A DNA stretch of 64,000 nucleotides from Hymenobacter qilianensis (GCF_014489555.1 NZ_CP060784.1:744001-808000); one strand, 5' to 3'; positions 9,316 through 19,303 are shown, counted from the first letter of the stretch. Program-made: numbers and translations. The notes: generated by a model not told the origin, from the sequence alone.

Positions 9316-9867
9316 ATATCTATAGGATTATCTACCCATTCACATAGCGCCACCGGGCATGCGCCTTGCGCCGAACAAAGAGCAAAGTGCGAAGCGCCAT
9401 TGCCGCTCGCGGGCTTTCATTTTGAAGCTTACCATCGCCTATTCCAGATCCAGCCTGCCCGTCAAACAGTTGTACTTGAATGCTTAGACTCGAGGAGCAA
9501 ATAGGGTAGCGCAGCAGCAGGTTTAGCGCGGTTTGTATTTCTTTATCGGTTGCCATAGTACAAGAGTAGAAAGCCTATCATTAAGCTACTAATCTCATGC
9601 CATGTTATCAATTATTTATCAATGCCAGTTTTATTATTAAAATAAGATAAGGGCCGTGACATTAATCAATAGATATTACAGGTATACTACCATAATACAT
9701 CTTCTACGGCGATAACCGCGACTGCATTAGCTACCATGAAATTTAATTTTATATAATTATATTAGTGATTTCAAAGTCGGACTTACTTGTTGTTTTGGTA
9801 TGGTTTAGCAAGCGGCATACACGGCATAAATTAATGGTAATTGACTACAAATAACCAGCCGTGCCAC
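9316..9867. other. AT-rich spacer between the two ssrA ends
   Basis: It holds no recognisable gene. The right half (9560-9867) is clearly more AT-rich than its surroundings. A 74-codon frame on the minus strand (9332-9556) has no recognisable similarity. If the flanking ssrA copies are attachment sites, this is what remains of the inserted element. Confidence 0.4.
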
Positions 9868-9878
9868 TAAGCAGATAC

Positions 9879-9911
9879 AAAAAAAGCCCCCGATGCCGGG
9901 GGCTTTTTTAT
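9879..9911 (-). terminator. Intrinsic terminator of ssrA
   Basis: Read on the minus strand it is AAAAAAGCCCCCGGCATCGGGGGC-type hairpin DNA followed by a T-run, just 7 bases past the mature 3' end of the tmRNA. Confidence 0.85.
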
Positions 9912-9917
9912 GAAAAG

Positions 9918-10285
9918 TGGAGCTGCAGGGATTCGAACCCTGGTCCAGACAAGGAAACCGACGAGCTTTCTACGTGTGTATCTGTGCTTGAATTGTCGGG
10001 GAAATCCGGGCGCACATCAGGCCTTTGAATTTCCCTTAGATGCAGTTGTTTTCGCCTGAGCATCACACCTCTGCCCAAACTATCCCTTTACTTACGACGT
10101 CCCGTGCTCACCCGTGAAAAGGAAGACGGATGCGGAACGATGGCATTACTTAGTACCTAGACTAAGCAGCCATGGCGTAGCTATACTCGCCATTTACTGT
10201 TCGAATGACTTTTTAACAGGAGATCCATTCAACTCCTGACACGCTTACTCGCGACCTGCACAAGCTGTCAATTCCAGTCAGCCCC
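9918..10285 (-). ncRNA. ssrA: Transfer-messenger RNA (tmRNA)
   Basis: The 5' end GGGGCTGACTGGAATTGACAG and the 3' end GGTTCGAATCCCTGCAGCTCCA form the tRNA-like domain: GGGGCTG pairs with CAGCTCC in the acceptor stem, and the T arm carries GGTTCGAATCC. The CCA end is not encoded. The reading frame within ends GAG TAT AGC TAC GCC ATG GCT GCT TAG, giving a tag that ends NGEYSYAMAA, which matches the xYAMAA/xYALAA degradation tags of this phylum. It rescues stalled ribosomes together with SmpB. The boundaries rest on the acceptor pairing. Confidence 0.93.
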
Positions 10286-10420
10286 AAATTAGAAAGAACG
10301 AAACCCGCACCGAAGAGCGGGGTGCGAATGTACGCATCTAAGTAAGAAAACGTTGCTGGGGGGCTTTTTTGTTCCGAGAAATGTAATCCTAGGCTCCAGC
10401 TTAGCTTTGCTGTCCTTCGG

Positions 10421-10452
10421 TTGGGAGATCCTTGCCTTTAGGGGTATCTTTG
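10421..10452 (+). promoter_or_regulatory. Probable housekeeping promoter of dnaX
   Basis: TTG at 10421-10423, a 21-base spacer and TATCTTTG at 10445-10452 match the Bacteroidota -33/-7 pattern (TTG...TAnnTTTG). The -7 box is only 12 bases from the ATG, so the leader must be very short. Confidence 0.6.
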
Positions 10453-10464
10453 TAGGTAAGAAGT

Positions 10465-12523
10465 ATGGAAAATTTCGTCGTTTCGGCCCGTAAGTACCGT
10501 CCTGCCACCTTTCGGAGCGTGGTGGGGCAGCAGCACGTGACTACCACGCTGCAAAACGCCATTGTCAGCAACCACCTGGCCCAGGCTTTCCTGTTTTGCG
10601 GTCCGCGCGGGGTGGGCAAAACCACTTGCGCCCGCATTCTGGCCAAGACTATTAACTGCCAGAACCTTTCGCCCGAAACCGAAGCCTGCGACCAGTGCGA
10701 ATCCTGCCGCTCGTTTAATCAGAACGCCTCGTTCAACGTGCACGAGCTGGATGCGGCTTCCAACAACTCGGTAGAAGATATTCGCTCGCTGGTGGAGCAG
10801 GTGCGCTACGCCCCCAGACTGGCAAGTACAAGATCTATATTATTGACGAGGTGCACATGCTCTCCAACGCGGCCTTCAATGCCTTTTTGAAGACCCTGGA
10901 AGAGCCGCCCTCCTACGCCATTTTCATCCTGGCCACCACCGAGCGCCACAAGATCATTCCCACGATTCTGTCGCGCTGCCAGATCTTCGATTTCAACCGG
11001 ATTCGGGTCGATGACATTGTGGGTCACCTGGGCTACATTGCTAAGCAAGAGCAGATTACGGCTGAGCCGGATGCTTTGCACCTAGTAGCCCAAAAGGCCG
11101 ACGGCGCTTTGCGCGATGCCTTGTCCATCTTCGATCAGATGGTCACGTTTTCGGGCAATTCGCTGCGCTATCAGGATGTGGTGCAGAACCTGCACATTCT
11201 GGACTATGAGTACTACTTCCGGCTGGTAGACTTTCTGGTAAGTGAAAACCTCTCCGGCTCTTTGCTTTTGCTGGAAGAAATCATGCAGAACGGCTTTGAT
11301 CTGCACAACTTCGTGGTGGGCGCGGCCGAGCATCTGCGCGGCTTGCTGGTGTGCAAAGACCCCGTGACGGTGCAGCTGCTGGAAGTGTCGGAAGGCATCC
11401 GGGCGCGCTACGTGCAGCAGGCGCAGGCAGCGCCGCTGCCGTTTTTGCTCTCAGCCCTGAACCTGGTAAGCCAGTGCGACCGGGAGTTTAAGCAAGCCAA
11501 AAACCAGCGTCTGCATGTGGAGCTGATGCTGATGAAGCTGACATATCTCAACGGGGCGGTGCAGTTTGCCCGCGAGCTGGGTGCTGGCTCCAACGGCGAG
11601 GCTAAAAAAAAAAGTAGCGTAAGTGGCTCAGCGTCGCAAAATGCCCCCCAGCCGACTAGTATAGCCGCGGCCAGCGCCCCAGTAGCGCAGCCGGTAGCAG
11701 TGCCATCGGCGGTAGCGCCTGCTGCTGTTCCTTCAGCTTCGAGCAATGGAGCGGCCAAAATGCCCCCCAGCATGGCTTCTTCCGAATCCGGGCTTGCTTC
11801 GGCACCCGCTGAGCCAGAGGAAATAATTCCGGTGGAAAGCGGCGTAGATGAGTTGCACGACACGCCCAGCATCGAGGACGAAGAGGCCGACTTGCCAACG
11901 GGGCAGCATCAGGTGCTTGATACGATGCCGCACGTAGATACCGGCGCGCCCAGTATGGCCGGCCACGAGCCGGATCAAACCGCGCCCACTCCAAAAATGC
12001 CCCCGCTCCCTCCCTAGCCTCCTTGACGCCGCTGAATGGTGGCAGTAAGATTCCGAGTCTGAAAGACCTGAAGGCGCAGGTAGCCCAGCAAGCCGCGGTA
12101 GTCAAAAATGCCCCCCAGGAATTGGCTGAGCCTAGCGGTCCTGCTCTGGGCCTACCCACGGTGGATGAGGAGCTGCTTCAGCGTGTGTGGCAGGAATTGA
12201 AAGAGGAAAAGCGCGCTCAGGACCGCATGAGCGAGTACTCAGTGCTGAATCGGGCGGTGAAGGTTAACGAGCAGCATGTGATTGAGCTGGTGGTTGATAA
12301 CCCGATTCAGATTGATCAGTTCAACGATTTTCGGATTGAGTTTCTGACGGAGCTGCGGCGGCGTACAGGCTATCCGCGTCTCACGGTGCAGCCCATTATG
12401 GGGGAGCAGGTGCAAACCGCGCGCAAGCTCTATACCTCGGCTGATAAGTTTGAATATCTGGCGGAGAAGTTTCCGTCGTTGCGCGAGATGAAGCAGCGCC
12501 TGGGCCTCGACACTGATTTTTAA
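10465..12523 (+). CDS. dnaX: DNA polymerase III subunit gamma/tau (two frameshifts)
   Basis: This is the clamp-loader ATPase. One added C in each of the runs 10811-10815 and 12000-12004 gives a continuous 686-residue protein. It has Walker A GPRGVGKT (46-53), zinc cysteines at 65, 75, 78 and 81, the Walker B region IYIIDEVHML, the SRC sensor motif, the domain III collar, then a low-complexity Ala/Pro/Ser linker and a conserved C-terminal tau-like domain that should contact the polymerase. The linker holds four copies of the AAAATGCCCCCC motif read in two frames (QNAPQ/KNAPQ and KMPP). Both frameshifts are at such tracts, so they are probably assembly errors and not programmed frameshifting. 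Confidence 0.93.
11636..12115 (+). repeat. Cluster of the iterated AAAATGCCCCCC motif in dnaX
   Basis: Copies lie at about 11637, 11757, 11995 (five C, at the frameshift) and 12105. They are translated as QNAPQ, KMPPS, KMPPA (after correction) and KNAPQ, so the DNA sequence, not the peptide, is what is shared. Confidence 0.7.
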
Positions 12524-12539
12524 CAAACTAGTCGAACAC

Positions 12540-12632
12540 TGTAGAGACACATACTTGTGTCTCGTCGTTGTTTAGCAATGGCGATGTGCATGAGGTTTGT
12601 TCAACGCTGAGACACAAGTATGTGTCTCTACA
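12540..12632. repeat. GTAGAGAC-type inverted repeat element
   Basis: Perfect 24-bp arms at 12540-12563 and 12609-12632 (TGTAGAGACACATACTTGTG..) flank a 45-base loop, and each arm is internally palindromic. It has the same architecture as 2399-2498 with different bases at the inner positions. It lies between dnaX and the next gene and could also act as a terminator-like hairpin. Confidence 0.8.
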
Positions 12633-12663
12633 CCTTCACCTCGCATCTAACTCCTGAATCAGC

Positions 12664-14322
12664 TTGACTTTCTTTAGCAGTTTGATTGACAGGCTTTTAC
12701 CTCACCGCCAGCAGCGCCTGATTACGGGCTTGTTCCTCGGGCTGCTCCTGCTCACGGGCCTGCTGCTGCACCGCGACTACGGCGTATCGGCTGATGAGCG
12801 AGTTGATCGGCTGAACGGGATGGTGAACGTCAAGTACATGGCGGAGCTGGTGGCGCCGGCCCTAGTTCGAAACCAGGCTGGCTACCACCTTATTCCCCCG
12901 CTCAAAAAATACATCGAAAACGACCACGGCGTCGCGTTTGAGATACCGATGGCTTTGGTGAGCTTCGTGCTTACGCGGGGCGATGCACAAGCCGCTTATT
13001 ATGTGCGGCACTTGTGCATTTTTCTGGTGTTCGTGGCCGGAGTGTACGCGTTATTTCGCCTCAGTGGCATATACCTGAAAAGCTGGCGCTGGGCACTGCT
13101 TACGGCACTTTTGCTAGTGCTTTCGCCCCGCCTTTTTGCTGATGCGTTTTACAATGCCAAGGACATCGTGTTCATGGCGCTGTTCACGCTTGGCATCTAC
13201 TCCCTGCTTCGCTTCATCCGGCAGCCTTCCCTGCTGCGGGCTTTGCTTCACGCCTTGGTTACCGCCCTTACCGTGGATATCCGCATTCTAGGTATGCTGC
13301 TGGCAGCTTTCACCGTGGGCATGGTGGGCTTGGAACTGCTCTCACGGCCGAATGAGCAACGTACTGATAATCGGCAGCTTATGCGGAGCACCCTGCTGTA
13401 TCTGGCCGTTACTCCGGTGGCTGTTCTCATTGGGTGGCCTGCGCTTTGGGAAGCGCCCCTGACCAACCTGCTGGCTTCTTTTCACAGCTTAAGTAAATAT
13501 CCATTCAAGGGTACGCTTCTGTATTGGGGCAACTTCATTCATCTGCCAGCCGACCCGTTGCCCTGGCACTACATTCCGGGGTGGATTCTGGTCACGACGC
13601 CTTTGGCGTATACACTGGCGGGCGTGGGGGGCTTTTTACTGACCCTGCATTCTCTGCTGAGCCCGTGGCGCACGTTTCTGCGGACGCCGGAACACCGCCG
13701 AAACCTGTTGTTGCTGCTGTGGCTGCTGGTGCCGCCTTTGCTGGTTATCGGGCTGAATTCAATTTTGTACAATGCGTGGCGGCATCTGTTTTTTATTTAT
13801 CCCGCGCTGCTAATTCTGGCGGTTCGGGGTCTGCAATACTTGTATAGCCTAACGCGCCACGCGTCCAAAGCGCGGGTATGGGCTGCTACGCTGCTGCTTG
13901 TAGCTGGAGTGGAAGTAGCTTACACCGCCGTGCGCATGGTCAGAATGCATCCGCATCAGTACGTGTATTTCAGCTTTTTGCCCCCCATCGCCGCCGAGCG
14001 ACTGTTTGAGCTTGATTACTGGGGACTTTCCTACAGAGAAGGGCTGGAATGGGTGCTGGCCCACGATCCGAATCCGCAGATAACCATCAGTGGCAACCCG
14101 AGCTACCTGGACAATAATATGCTGATTTTGCCCCCCAGTCAGCGTGCGCGCCTGCGCTACATTCCCAGCCGGGCCGAAACGCCCACGGATGCCCGCTACT
14201 TCCTGACCGCTTACCATTACTACGGCGCACGCCCCAAAACGTACCCGGACAGCCTGGGGCGGGAGGTATACACCATCCGGGCCGATGGCCTGCGCATCTT
14301 TTCAGTGTTTAAGCGCTGGTAA
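12664..14322 (+). CDS. Polytopic GT-C-type membrane glycosyltransferase, copy 1
   Basis: The protein has 552 residues with about eleven membrane helices. After the first helix comes DYGVSADE, matching the acidic pair in the first outer loop of GT-C enzymes (PMT/ArnT, GT39-like) that use polyprenyl-linked sugars. The start is probably TTG at 12664, since no upstream ATG is in frame. A close paralogue follows 20 bp after the stop, with the shared segments GLLLLTGLLLHRDYGVS, HLCIFLVFVAGVYAL and ENDHGVAFE. The acceptor and sugar cannot be told from sequence. Confidence 0.75.
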   Translation: MTFFSSLIDRLLPHRQQRLITGLFLGLLLLTGLLLHRDYGVSADERVDRLNGMVNVKYMAELVAPALVRNQAGYHLIPPLKKYIENDHGVAFEIPMALVSFVLTRGDAQAAYYVRHLCIFLVFVAGVYALFRLSGIYLKSWRWALLTALLLVLSPRLFADAFYNAKDIVFMALFTLGIYSLLRFIRQPSLLRALLHALVTALTVDIRILGMLLAAFTVGMVGLELLSRPNEQRTDNRQLMRSTLLYLAVTPVAVLIGWPALWEAPLTNLLASFHSLSKYPFKGTLLYWGNFIHLPADPLPWHYIPGWILVTTPLAYTLAGVGGFLLTLHSLLSPWRTFLRTPEHRRNLLLLLWLLVPPLLVIGLNSILYNAWRHLFFIYPALLILAVRGLQYLYSLTRHASKARVWAATLLLVAGVEVAYTAVRMVRMHPHQYVYFSFLPPIAAERLFELDYWGLSYREGLEWVLAHDPNPQITISGNPSYLDNNMLILPPSQRARLRYIPSRAETPTDARYFLTAYHYYGARPKTYPDSLGREVYTIRADGLRIFSVFKRW

Positions 14323-14342
14323 GCGGCTTGTTTCCTCACTTT

Positions 14343-15986
14343 ATGCCTTCTCCAGGTTCATTCTTGAAGTCGCTGCTTTCTGTTCGCCGGGTCGTGGTGG
14401 GGGGCTTTTTTGGCCTGCTCCTGCTCACGGGTTTGCTGCTCCACCGCGACTACGGCGTATCCGTAGACGAGCCGCGCCACAAGCTCAATGGCATGGTCAA
14501 TATCAAGTATGTCGGGGAGATGCTGGCGCCAGAGCTCGTGCGCCGGCAAGCGGGTACGGAGCTGATTCCGGCCCTCAAAGGCTACAGCGAAAATGACCAC
14601 GGCGTCGCGTTTGAGGTACCGATGGCCTTGCTGAATTTTGCCTTCACGCGCAACAACACCCAGGCCGCTTACTGGCTGCGCCACTTGTGTATTTTTCTCG
14701 TCTTCGTGGCCGGAGTGTATGCCCTGTATGGGTTGGCTACGCTGCGCTTTCAAAGCTGGCGCTGGGGTCTGCTGACAGCTTTGCTTCTGGTGCTCTCGCC
14801 CCGTTTCTTTGCCGAGGCGTTTTATAATGCCCAGGATATCGTGTTCATGGCGCTGTTTACGCTGAGTATCTACTCCCTAGACTGCTTCCTGCGTCGGCCT
14901 ACTTACTTGCGCGCCTTGCTGCACGCGTTGGCTACCGCCCTGGCTATCGACGTGCGCATTCTGGGCGTGATGAGTGTGGCTTTTACGCTGGGCATGGTGG
15001 GGCTTGAACTGCTGCTGAAACCTCAGGCTGAGCGGGCCAGCAAGCTACAGCTAGTCAGAAACACAGCGCTTTACTTACTGGCATCAGCAGCGTTTGCTGT
15101 TATAGGCTGGCCCGCCCTTTGGGAAGCGCCGCTCACCAATTTTGTGGCAATTTTTCGAAGCATGAGTCATTTCGGCTGGCATTCCAAAGTCTTCTACTTC
15201 GGCCAGTATTTGCCGGGCCGTGAGATTCCGTGGCACTACATTCCGGTCTGGATCAGCATCACCACGCCCCTGCCCTACCTGGTGGCCGCGCCCCTAGGCA
15301 TGGGGGCCGAACTGCGGCACTTTGTACGCGGCGGCCTGGCTGGGCTTGGCACGCTGGAGGTGCGCCTGGGTCTGCTCGGGCTGGTCTGGCTGCTGGGGCC
15401 TATGCTGCTAGTGATAGTGTTGCACTCAGTGGTTTACAACGGCTGGCGCCACCTGTACTTCGTTTATCCGGCCCTGCTGCTGCTCACGGTGCAGGGCGTG
15501 CGCACCCTGTTTCATTGGAGCAATCGGGCGACTACCTGGCGCGGGCTGGCCTACGTGCTCTTGGGGGTGGGCGGGCTGGAAGTAGCTCACACGGTGGTGC
15601 GCATGGTGCGCCTGCACCCCCACCAGCAGATGTACTTTAGCTTTTTACCCGCCCAGACCGTAGTCGGGCAGTTTGACCGCGACTACTGGGGCTTGTCCTA
15701 CCGCCAGGGTCTGGAGTGGATCTTGGCCCATGACCCCAGCCCCCAAATCGCCTATAGCGGCGACCCATGGATGTTGTATTGTGGTACCTTGCTGCTGCCA
15801 GAAGATCAGAAAAAAAGGCTCAAGTACATCTGGAATGCCAACCGCCGGGAAGTCCGGTACTTTCTGACGACCTACCACCAGCATAACTACCCCCACTCTT
15901 ACCCTGATAGCGTGGGACTAGGCCGCGAAGTGCATACCATTCTGGCAGAAGACCTCCCGATTCTTTCCGTGTATCAGCAAAAATGA
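14343..15986 (+). CDS. Polytopic GT-C-type membrane glycosyltransferase, copy 2
   Basis: This is a tandem paralogue of the preceding gene with the same helix pattern and the GT-C-like loop DYGVSVDE. ATG 14343 (MPSPGSFLK) is preferred over an in-frame TTG at 14328. Conserved blocks include PALWEAPLTN, NGWRHLYFVYPALLLL and MVRLHPHQQMYFSFLP. The two genes look like one operon closed by the hairpin directly after the stop codon. The duplication is old enough for many substitutions, so the copies may have different acceptors. Confidence 0.75.
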   Translation: MPSPGSFLKSLLSVRRVVVGGFFGLLLLTGLLLHRDYGVSVDEPRHKLNGMVNIKYVGEMLAPELVRRQAGTELIPALKGYSENDHGVAFEVPMALLNFAFTRNNTQAAYWLRHLCIFLVFVAGVYALYGLATLRFQSWRWGLLTALLLVLSPRFFAEAFYNAQDIVFMALFTLSIYSLDCFLRRPTYLRALLHALATALAIDVRILGVMSVAFTLGMVGLELLLKPQAERASKLQLVRNTALYLLASAAFAVIGWPALWEAPLTNFVAIFRSMSHFGWHSKVFYFGQYLPGREIPWHYIPVWISITTPLPYLVAAPLGMGAELRHFVRGGLAGLGTLEVRLGLLGLVWLLGPMLLVIVLHSVVYNGWRHLYFVYPALLLLTVQGVRTLFHWSNRATTWRGLAYVLLGVGGLEVAHTVVRMVRLHPHQQMYFSFLPAQTVVGQFDRDYWGLSYRQGLEWILAHDPSPQIAYSGDPWMLYCGTLLLPEDQKKRLKYIWNANRREVRYFLTTYHQHNYPHSYPDSVGLGREVHTILAEDLPILSVYQQK

Positions 15987-16027
15987 TAAAAAAGCCCCCA
16001 GCATAATGCTGGGGGGCTTTTTTTTTG
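15987..16027 (+). terminator. Intrinsic terminator
   Basis: AAAAAAGCCCCCAGCAT, a very short loop and ATGCTGGGGGGC followed by at least eight T. The left arm has five C and the right six G, so one base bulges or is missing. Confidence 0.85.
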
Positions 16028-16183
16028 TAATGCTACATCCACCATTGCATACAGACGTGCCGCCGGTGGCTGGATAGGCGGGTATTCCATTCATACAGCC
16101 GGCGCTACTACAGCTGCAAACGGATACATGAGTTGCAGCGCTTCAGCTTAGATACAGCATAATCTTACCTAAATGCTGTATCG

Positions 16184-16215
16184 TTTTTAATTCCAGCCCC
16201 CACCAAGTATCTTTG
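16184..16215 (+). promoter_or_regulatory. Probable promoter of the M16 protease gene
   Basis: TATCTTTG at 16208-16215 matches the -7 box. A T-run at 16184-16188, 19 bases upstream, serves as the -33 box. The predicted start lies about 35 bases before the GTG codon. Confidence 0.5.
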
Positions 16216-16256
16216 ATTTCTTATTGCTCTGCCCTGTTTTCTGCACCGGAAATTCT

Positions 16257-19232
16257 GTGAAAAAACCCTTTCTGCTTCTATTTCCGGCCATAGCCGCGCT
16301 TGGCCTGACTACCGAGTGCCAATCCACGAAAACGGCCTCTACCGGCAATGCTACCACTGATGCTCCAACGCAGGCCAGTGCCCCAGCCGCCAAAGAATAC
16401 AAATACGAGACGGTAGAAGGCGACCCACTCAAAGCGCGCATCTACACCCTGGATAATGGCCTGACGGTTTATTTATCGGATTACGATGATGCGCCGCGCA
16501 TCCAGACCTATCTGGCGGTGCGGGCAGGGTCCAAGAACGACCCGAGCACGGCTACCGGCCTGGCGCACTACTTGGAGCACATGGTGTTCAAAGGCACCTC
16601 CCGCCTGGGCACCCAAAACTGGGAAGCAGAAAAGGCGGAACTAGCTAAGATTGAAGCGCTTTACGAGAAGTACCGCGGCACCCGCGACGTGAATTTGCGC
16701 AAGCAGCTTTACCACCAGATCGACTCTGTATCGGGGATAGCGGCCAAGTATGCCGTAGCCAACGAGTACGATAAGGTGATGGGCGCTATCGGCTCCAAGG
16801 GCTCTAATGCTTACACATCGGTGGAGCAGACGGTGTATCAGGAGGATATTCCGAGCAACCAGCTGGAGAAGTGGGCCGCCATTCAGGCCGAGCGCATGGG
16901 CGAGATGGTACCGCGCCTGTTTCATACGGAGCTGGAGGCCGTGTACGAGGAGAAAAATCGTACTCTGGACAACGACTTCAGTAAGGAGTTTCAGGCTCTG
17001 AACGCCAGCTTGTACCAGAAGCACCAGTACGGCACCCAGACGACCATCGGTACCATTGAGCACTTGCAGAATCCGTCAATCACGGAGATCAAGGCCTATT
17101 TCGATAAGTATTACGTTCCGAACAACGTAGCACTGGCGCTGAGCGGTGATTTGGATTACGACCAGACTATTCGCATCATTGACCAGTATTTCGGCAAGCT
17201 GCCCCGCAAGGCCGAGCCCACGTTTACCATAGCGCAGGAAGCCCCGATTACGGCGCCCATCGTGAAGGAAATAGTAGGCCCGGATGCTGAGAACGTCATG
17301 CTGGGTTTCCGCTTCCCCGGCACCACTACGCCGGATGCGGTGGTGCTGCGCATGATTGACAAGATTCTGACCAACGGTCAGGCGGGTCTGATTGACCTGA
17401 ACCTAAACCAGCAGCAGAAGGTGTTGCAGGCTGCCTCGTTTACGGACATCAACAACGACTATTCTTCTCACATTTTGTACGCCACGCCCCGCCAGGGCCA
17501 GAGCCTGGATCAGGTGCGCGACTTGCTGCTGGCTCAGCTGGACAAGGTGAAGAAGGGCGACTTTCCGGAGTGGCTGATTCCGGCCATTATCAACAACGAA
17601 AAGCTCCAGCGCACCAAGAGCTACGAGAGCAATGAGTCGCGGGCGGGTGCTTTTGTGTCCGCTTTCGTGGCGCGCATGCCGTGGAAGGACTATTTGAAGC
17701 AGTACGACGAGTTTGCCGCCGTTACGAAAGAAGACGTGATGCGCGTGGCCAACCAGTATTATGGCCCCGGCTACGCCCTCATTTATAAGCGCACGGGCAA
17801 AGACACGAGCACGCCCAAAGTGGTGAAGCCCGCCATTACGCCGGTGCCGGTGAATCGGGAGGTGGCTTCGTCGTTCTATAAGGAAGTAGTGGACAAGCCG
17901 ACCCCGGAGTTGCAGCCGGTGTTCGTTGATTACAAGAAGGATATTCAGGAGCTGAAGCTGGCTTCGGGCATTCCGGTGTTTTACACCAAGAACACCGAAA
18001 ACGAGCTATTCAATCTGTACTATATCCTTGACCTCGGCACCAACAACGACCCCAAGCTGGGTCTGGCGGCCGACTATCTGCAATATCTCGGCACCGATAA
18101 ATACTCGGCAGCGCAATTGCAGCAGGAGTTTTATAAGCTGGGTTGCTCGTTCAGCGTGAGCAGCGGCGCCGACCGCGTGTATGTGAGCCTGGCCGGCCTG
18201 GACAGTAGCTTCGAGCCGGCTTTGCAGCTGTTCGAAAGCCTGCTGGCTAACCCCAAGCCCGACGCCAAAGCGCTCAGCGACATGGTGGCCGGCGTGCTTA
18301 AAGCCCGCAAAGACGCCAAACTGAATAAGCAGGTGATTCTGAGCCAGGCAATGGTGAACTACGCCAAATTTGGCCCCCAGAATCCGTTTACGACCCAACT
18401 TTCGGAAAAGCAGCTAAAAGCACTGAAGCCCCAGGATCTGACGGCGCTGACGAAGAAGCTGACTTCGTATCAGCACCGTGCGCTATACTACGGCCCACGG
18501 CCAGCCGACGGCTTGGTAGCGGTACTGAATACGGCTCACAAAACGCCCCCCACCCTCACGCCGGTACCCGCCAACAAGGATTTTGCGGAGCAGCCCATGA
18601 AGGACCGTAAGGTGTATTGGGTGGACTACAACATGGTGCAGGCTGAAATCCTGTTCCTGACCAAGGGCGACGTGTACGACAAAACCTTGGTACCCACGGT
18701 GAGCTTGTACAACGAGTACTTCGGCAGCGGCATGGGTAGCATCGTGTTCCAGGAGCTGCGCGAGTCCAAGGCGCTGGCGTATTCGGCCTACGCGCGCTAC
18801 TCTAATGCCGACAAGCAGGGCCGCTCCAACTACGTGATGAGCTATATCGGCACGCAGAGCGATAAGCTGCCCGAGGCTATGACCGGTATGGCCACTTTGC
18901 TCAACGATATGCCCGTGGCCGAGGCCAATCTGCAAATCGCGAAGAACTCGATTCGCAACAGCATTGCCACGGAGCGCATCACCAAGTCGGATATCCTGTT
19001 CAGCTACGAGCGCGCCAAGCGCCTGGGCCTCGACTACGACCTGCGCCGCGATGTGTATGAGAAAACGGCCAATATGAGTTTCGACGACCTGAAGAAGTTT
19101 CAGGAAGCGAAGGTGAAAAATCAAGCCCAGACGATTCTGGTTATTGGTTCGAAAGACCGCCTGAATTTCAAGGAGCTGGCCAAGTATGGCAAAGTAGAGC
19201 AGCTCACGCTGAAAGAGATATTTGGGTACTAA
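16257..19232 (+). CDS. M16 family zinc metalloprotease (insulinase type)
   Basis: About 991 residues from GTG 16257, which starts VKKPFLLLFPAIAALGLTTEC, a possible lipoprotein signal; an in-frame TTG at 16224 would only add unlikely residues. The inverted zinc motif is HYLEHMVFKG (HxxEH), and the third ligand is the Glu in LEAVYEEKNRT. Two M16 halves are present, the second catalytically inactive with the family R/Y-type ending (SKALAYSAYARYS). This matches periplasmic PqqL/pitrilysin-like peptidases that degrade peptides or small proteins. It is monocistronic, between the glycosyltransferase terminator and icd. Confidence 0.9.
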   Translation: MKKPFLLLFPAIAALGLTTECQSTKTASTGNATTDAPTQASAPAAKEYKYETVEGDPLKARIYTLDNGLTVYLSDYDDAPRIQTYLAVRAGSKNDPSTATGLAHYLEHMVFKGTSRLGTQNWEAEKAELAKIEALYEKYRGTRDVNLRKQLYHQIDSVSGIAAKYAVANEYDKVMGAIGSKGSNAYTSVEQTVYQEDIPSNQLEKWAAIQAERMGEMVPRLFHTELEAVYEEKNRTLDNDFSKEFQALNASLYQKHQYGTQTTIGTIEHLQNPSITEIKAYFDKYYVPNNVALALSGDLDYDQTIRIIDQYFGKLPRKAEPTFTIAQEAPITAPIVKEIVGPDAENVMLGFRFPGTTTPDAVVLRMIDKILTNGQAGLIDLNLNQQQKVLQAASFTDINNDYSSHILYATPRQGQSLDQVRDLLLAQLDKVKKGDFPEWLIPAIINNEKLQRTKSYESNESRAGAFVSAFVARMPWKDYLKQYDEFAAVTKEDVMRVANQYYGPGYALIYKRTGKDTSTPKVVKPAITPVPVNREVASSFYKEVVDKPTPELQPVFVDYKKDIQELKLASGIPVFYTKNTENELFNLYYILDLGTNNDPKLGLAADYLQYLGTDKYSAAQLQQEFYKLGCSFSVSSGADRVYVSLAGLDSSFEPALQLFESLLANPKPDAKALSDMVAGVLKARKDAKLNKQVILSQAMVNYAKFGPQNPFTTQLSEKQLKALKPQDLTALTKKLTSYQHRALYYGPRPADGLVAVLNTAHKTPPTLTPVPANKDFAEQPMKDRKVYWVDYNMVQAEILFLTKGDVYDKTLVPTVSLYNEYFGSGMGSIVFQELRESKALAYSAYARYSNADKQGRSNYVMSYIGTQSDKLPEAMTGMATLLNDMPVAEANLQIAKNSIRNSIATERITKSDILFSYERAKRLGLDYDLRRDVYEKTANMSFDDLKKFQEAKVKNQAQTILVIGSKDRLNFKELAKYGKVEQLTLKEIFGY

Positions 19233-19303
19233 AAGGCCCCCCAGCACAGTAAAAACTTCATCTTACCAATAACTGTCAGCTTACACCTGACAACTCTTAC
19301 ACA

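Noticed and set aside
9332..9556. A 74-codon minus-strand frame beside the ssrA remnant
   Set aside because: No motif, no promoter and no supporting neighbour; kept only as a remark in the spacer entry.
10811..12004. Programmed frameshifting in dnaX
   Set aside because: E. coli dnaX shifts at an A-rich slippery site near the gamma end. Here both breaks lack one C in a C-run, one of them in the middle of the ATPase domain, and many other genes share the defect.
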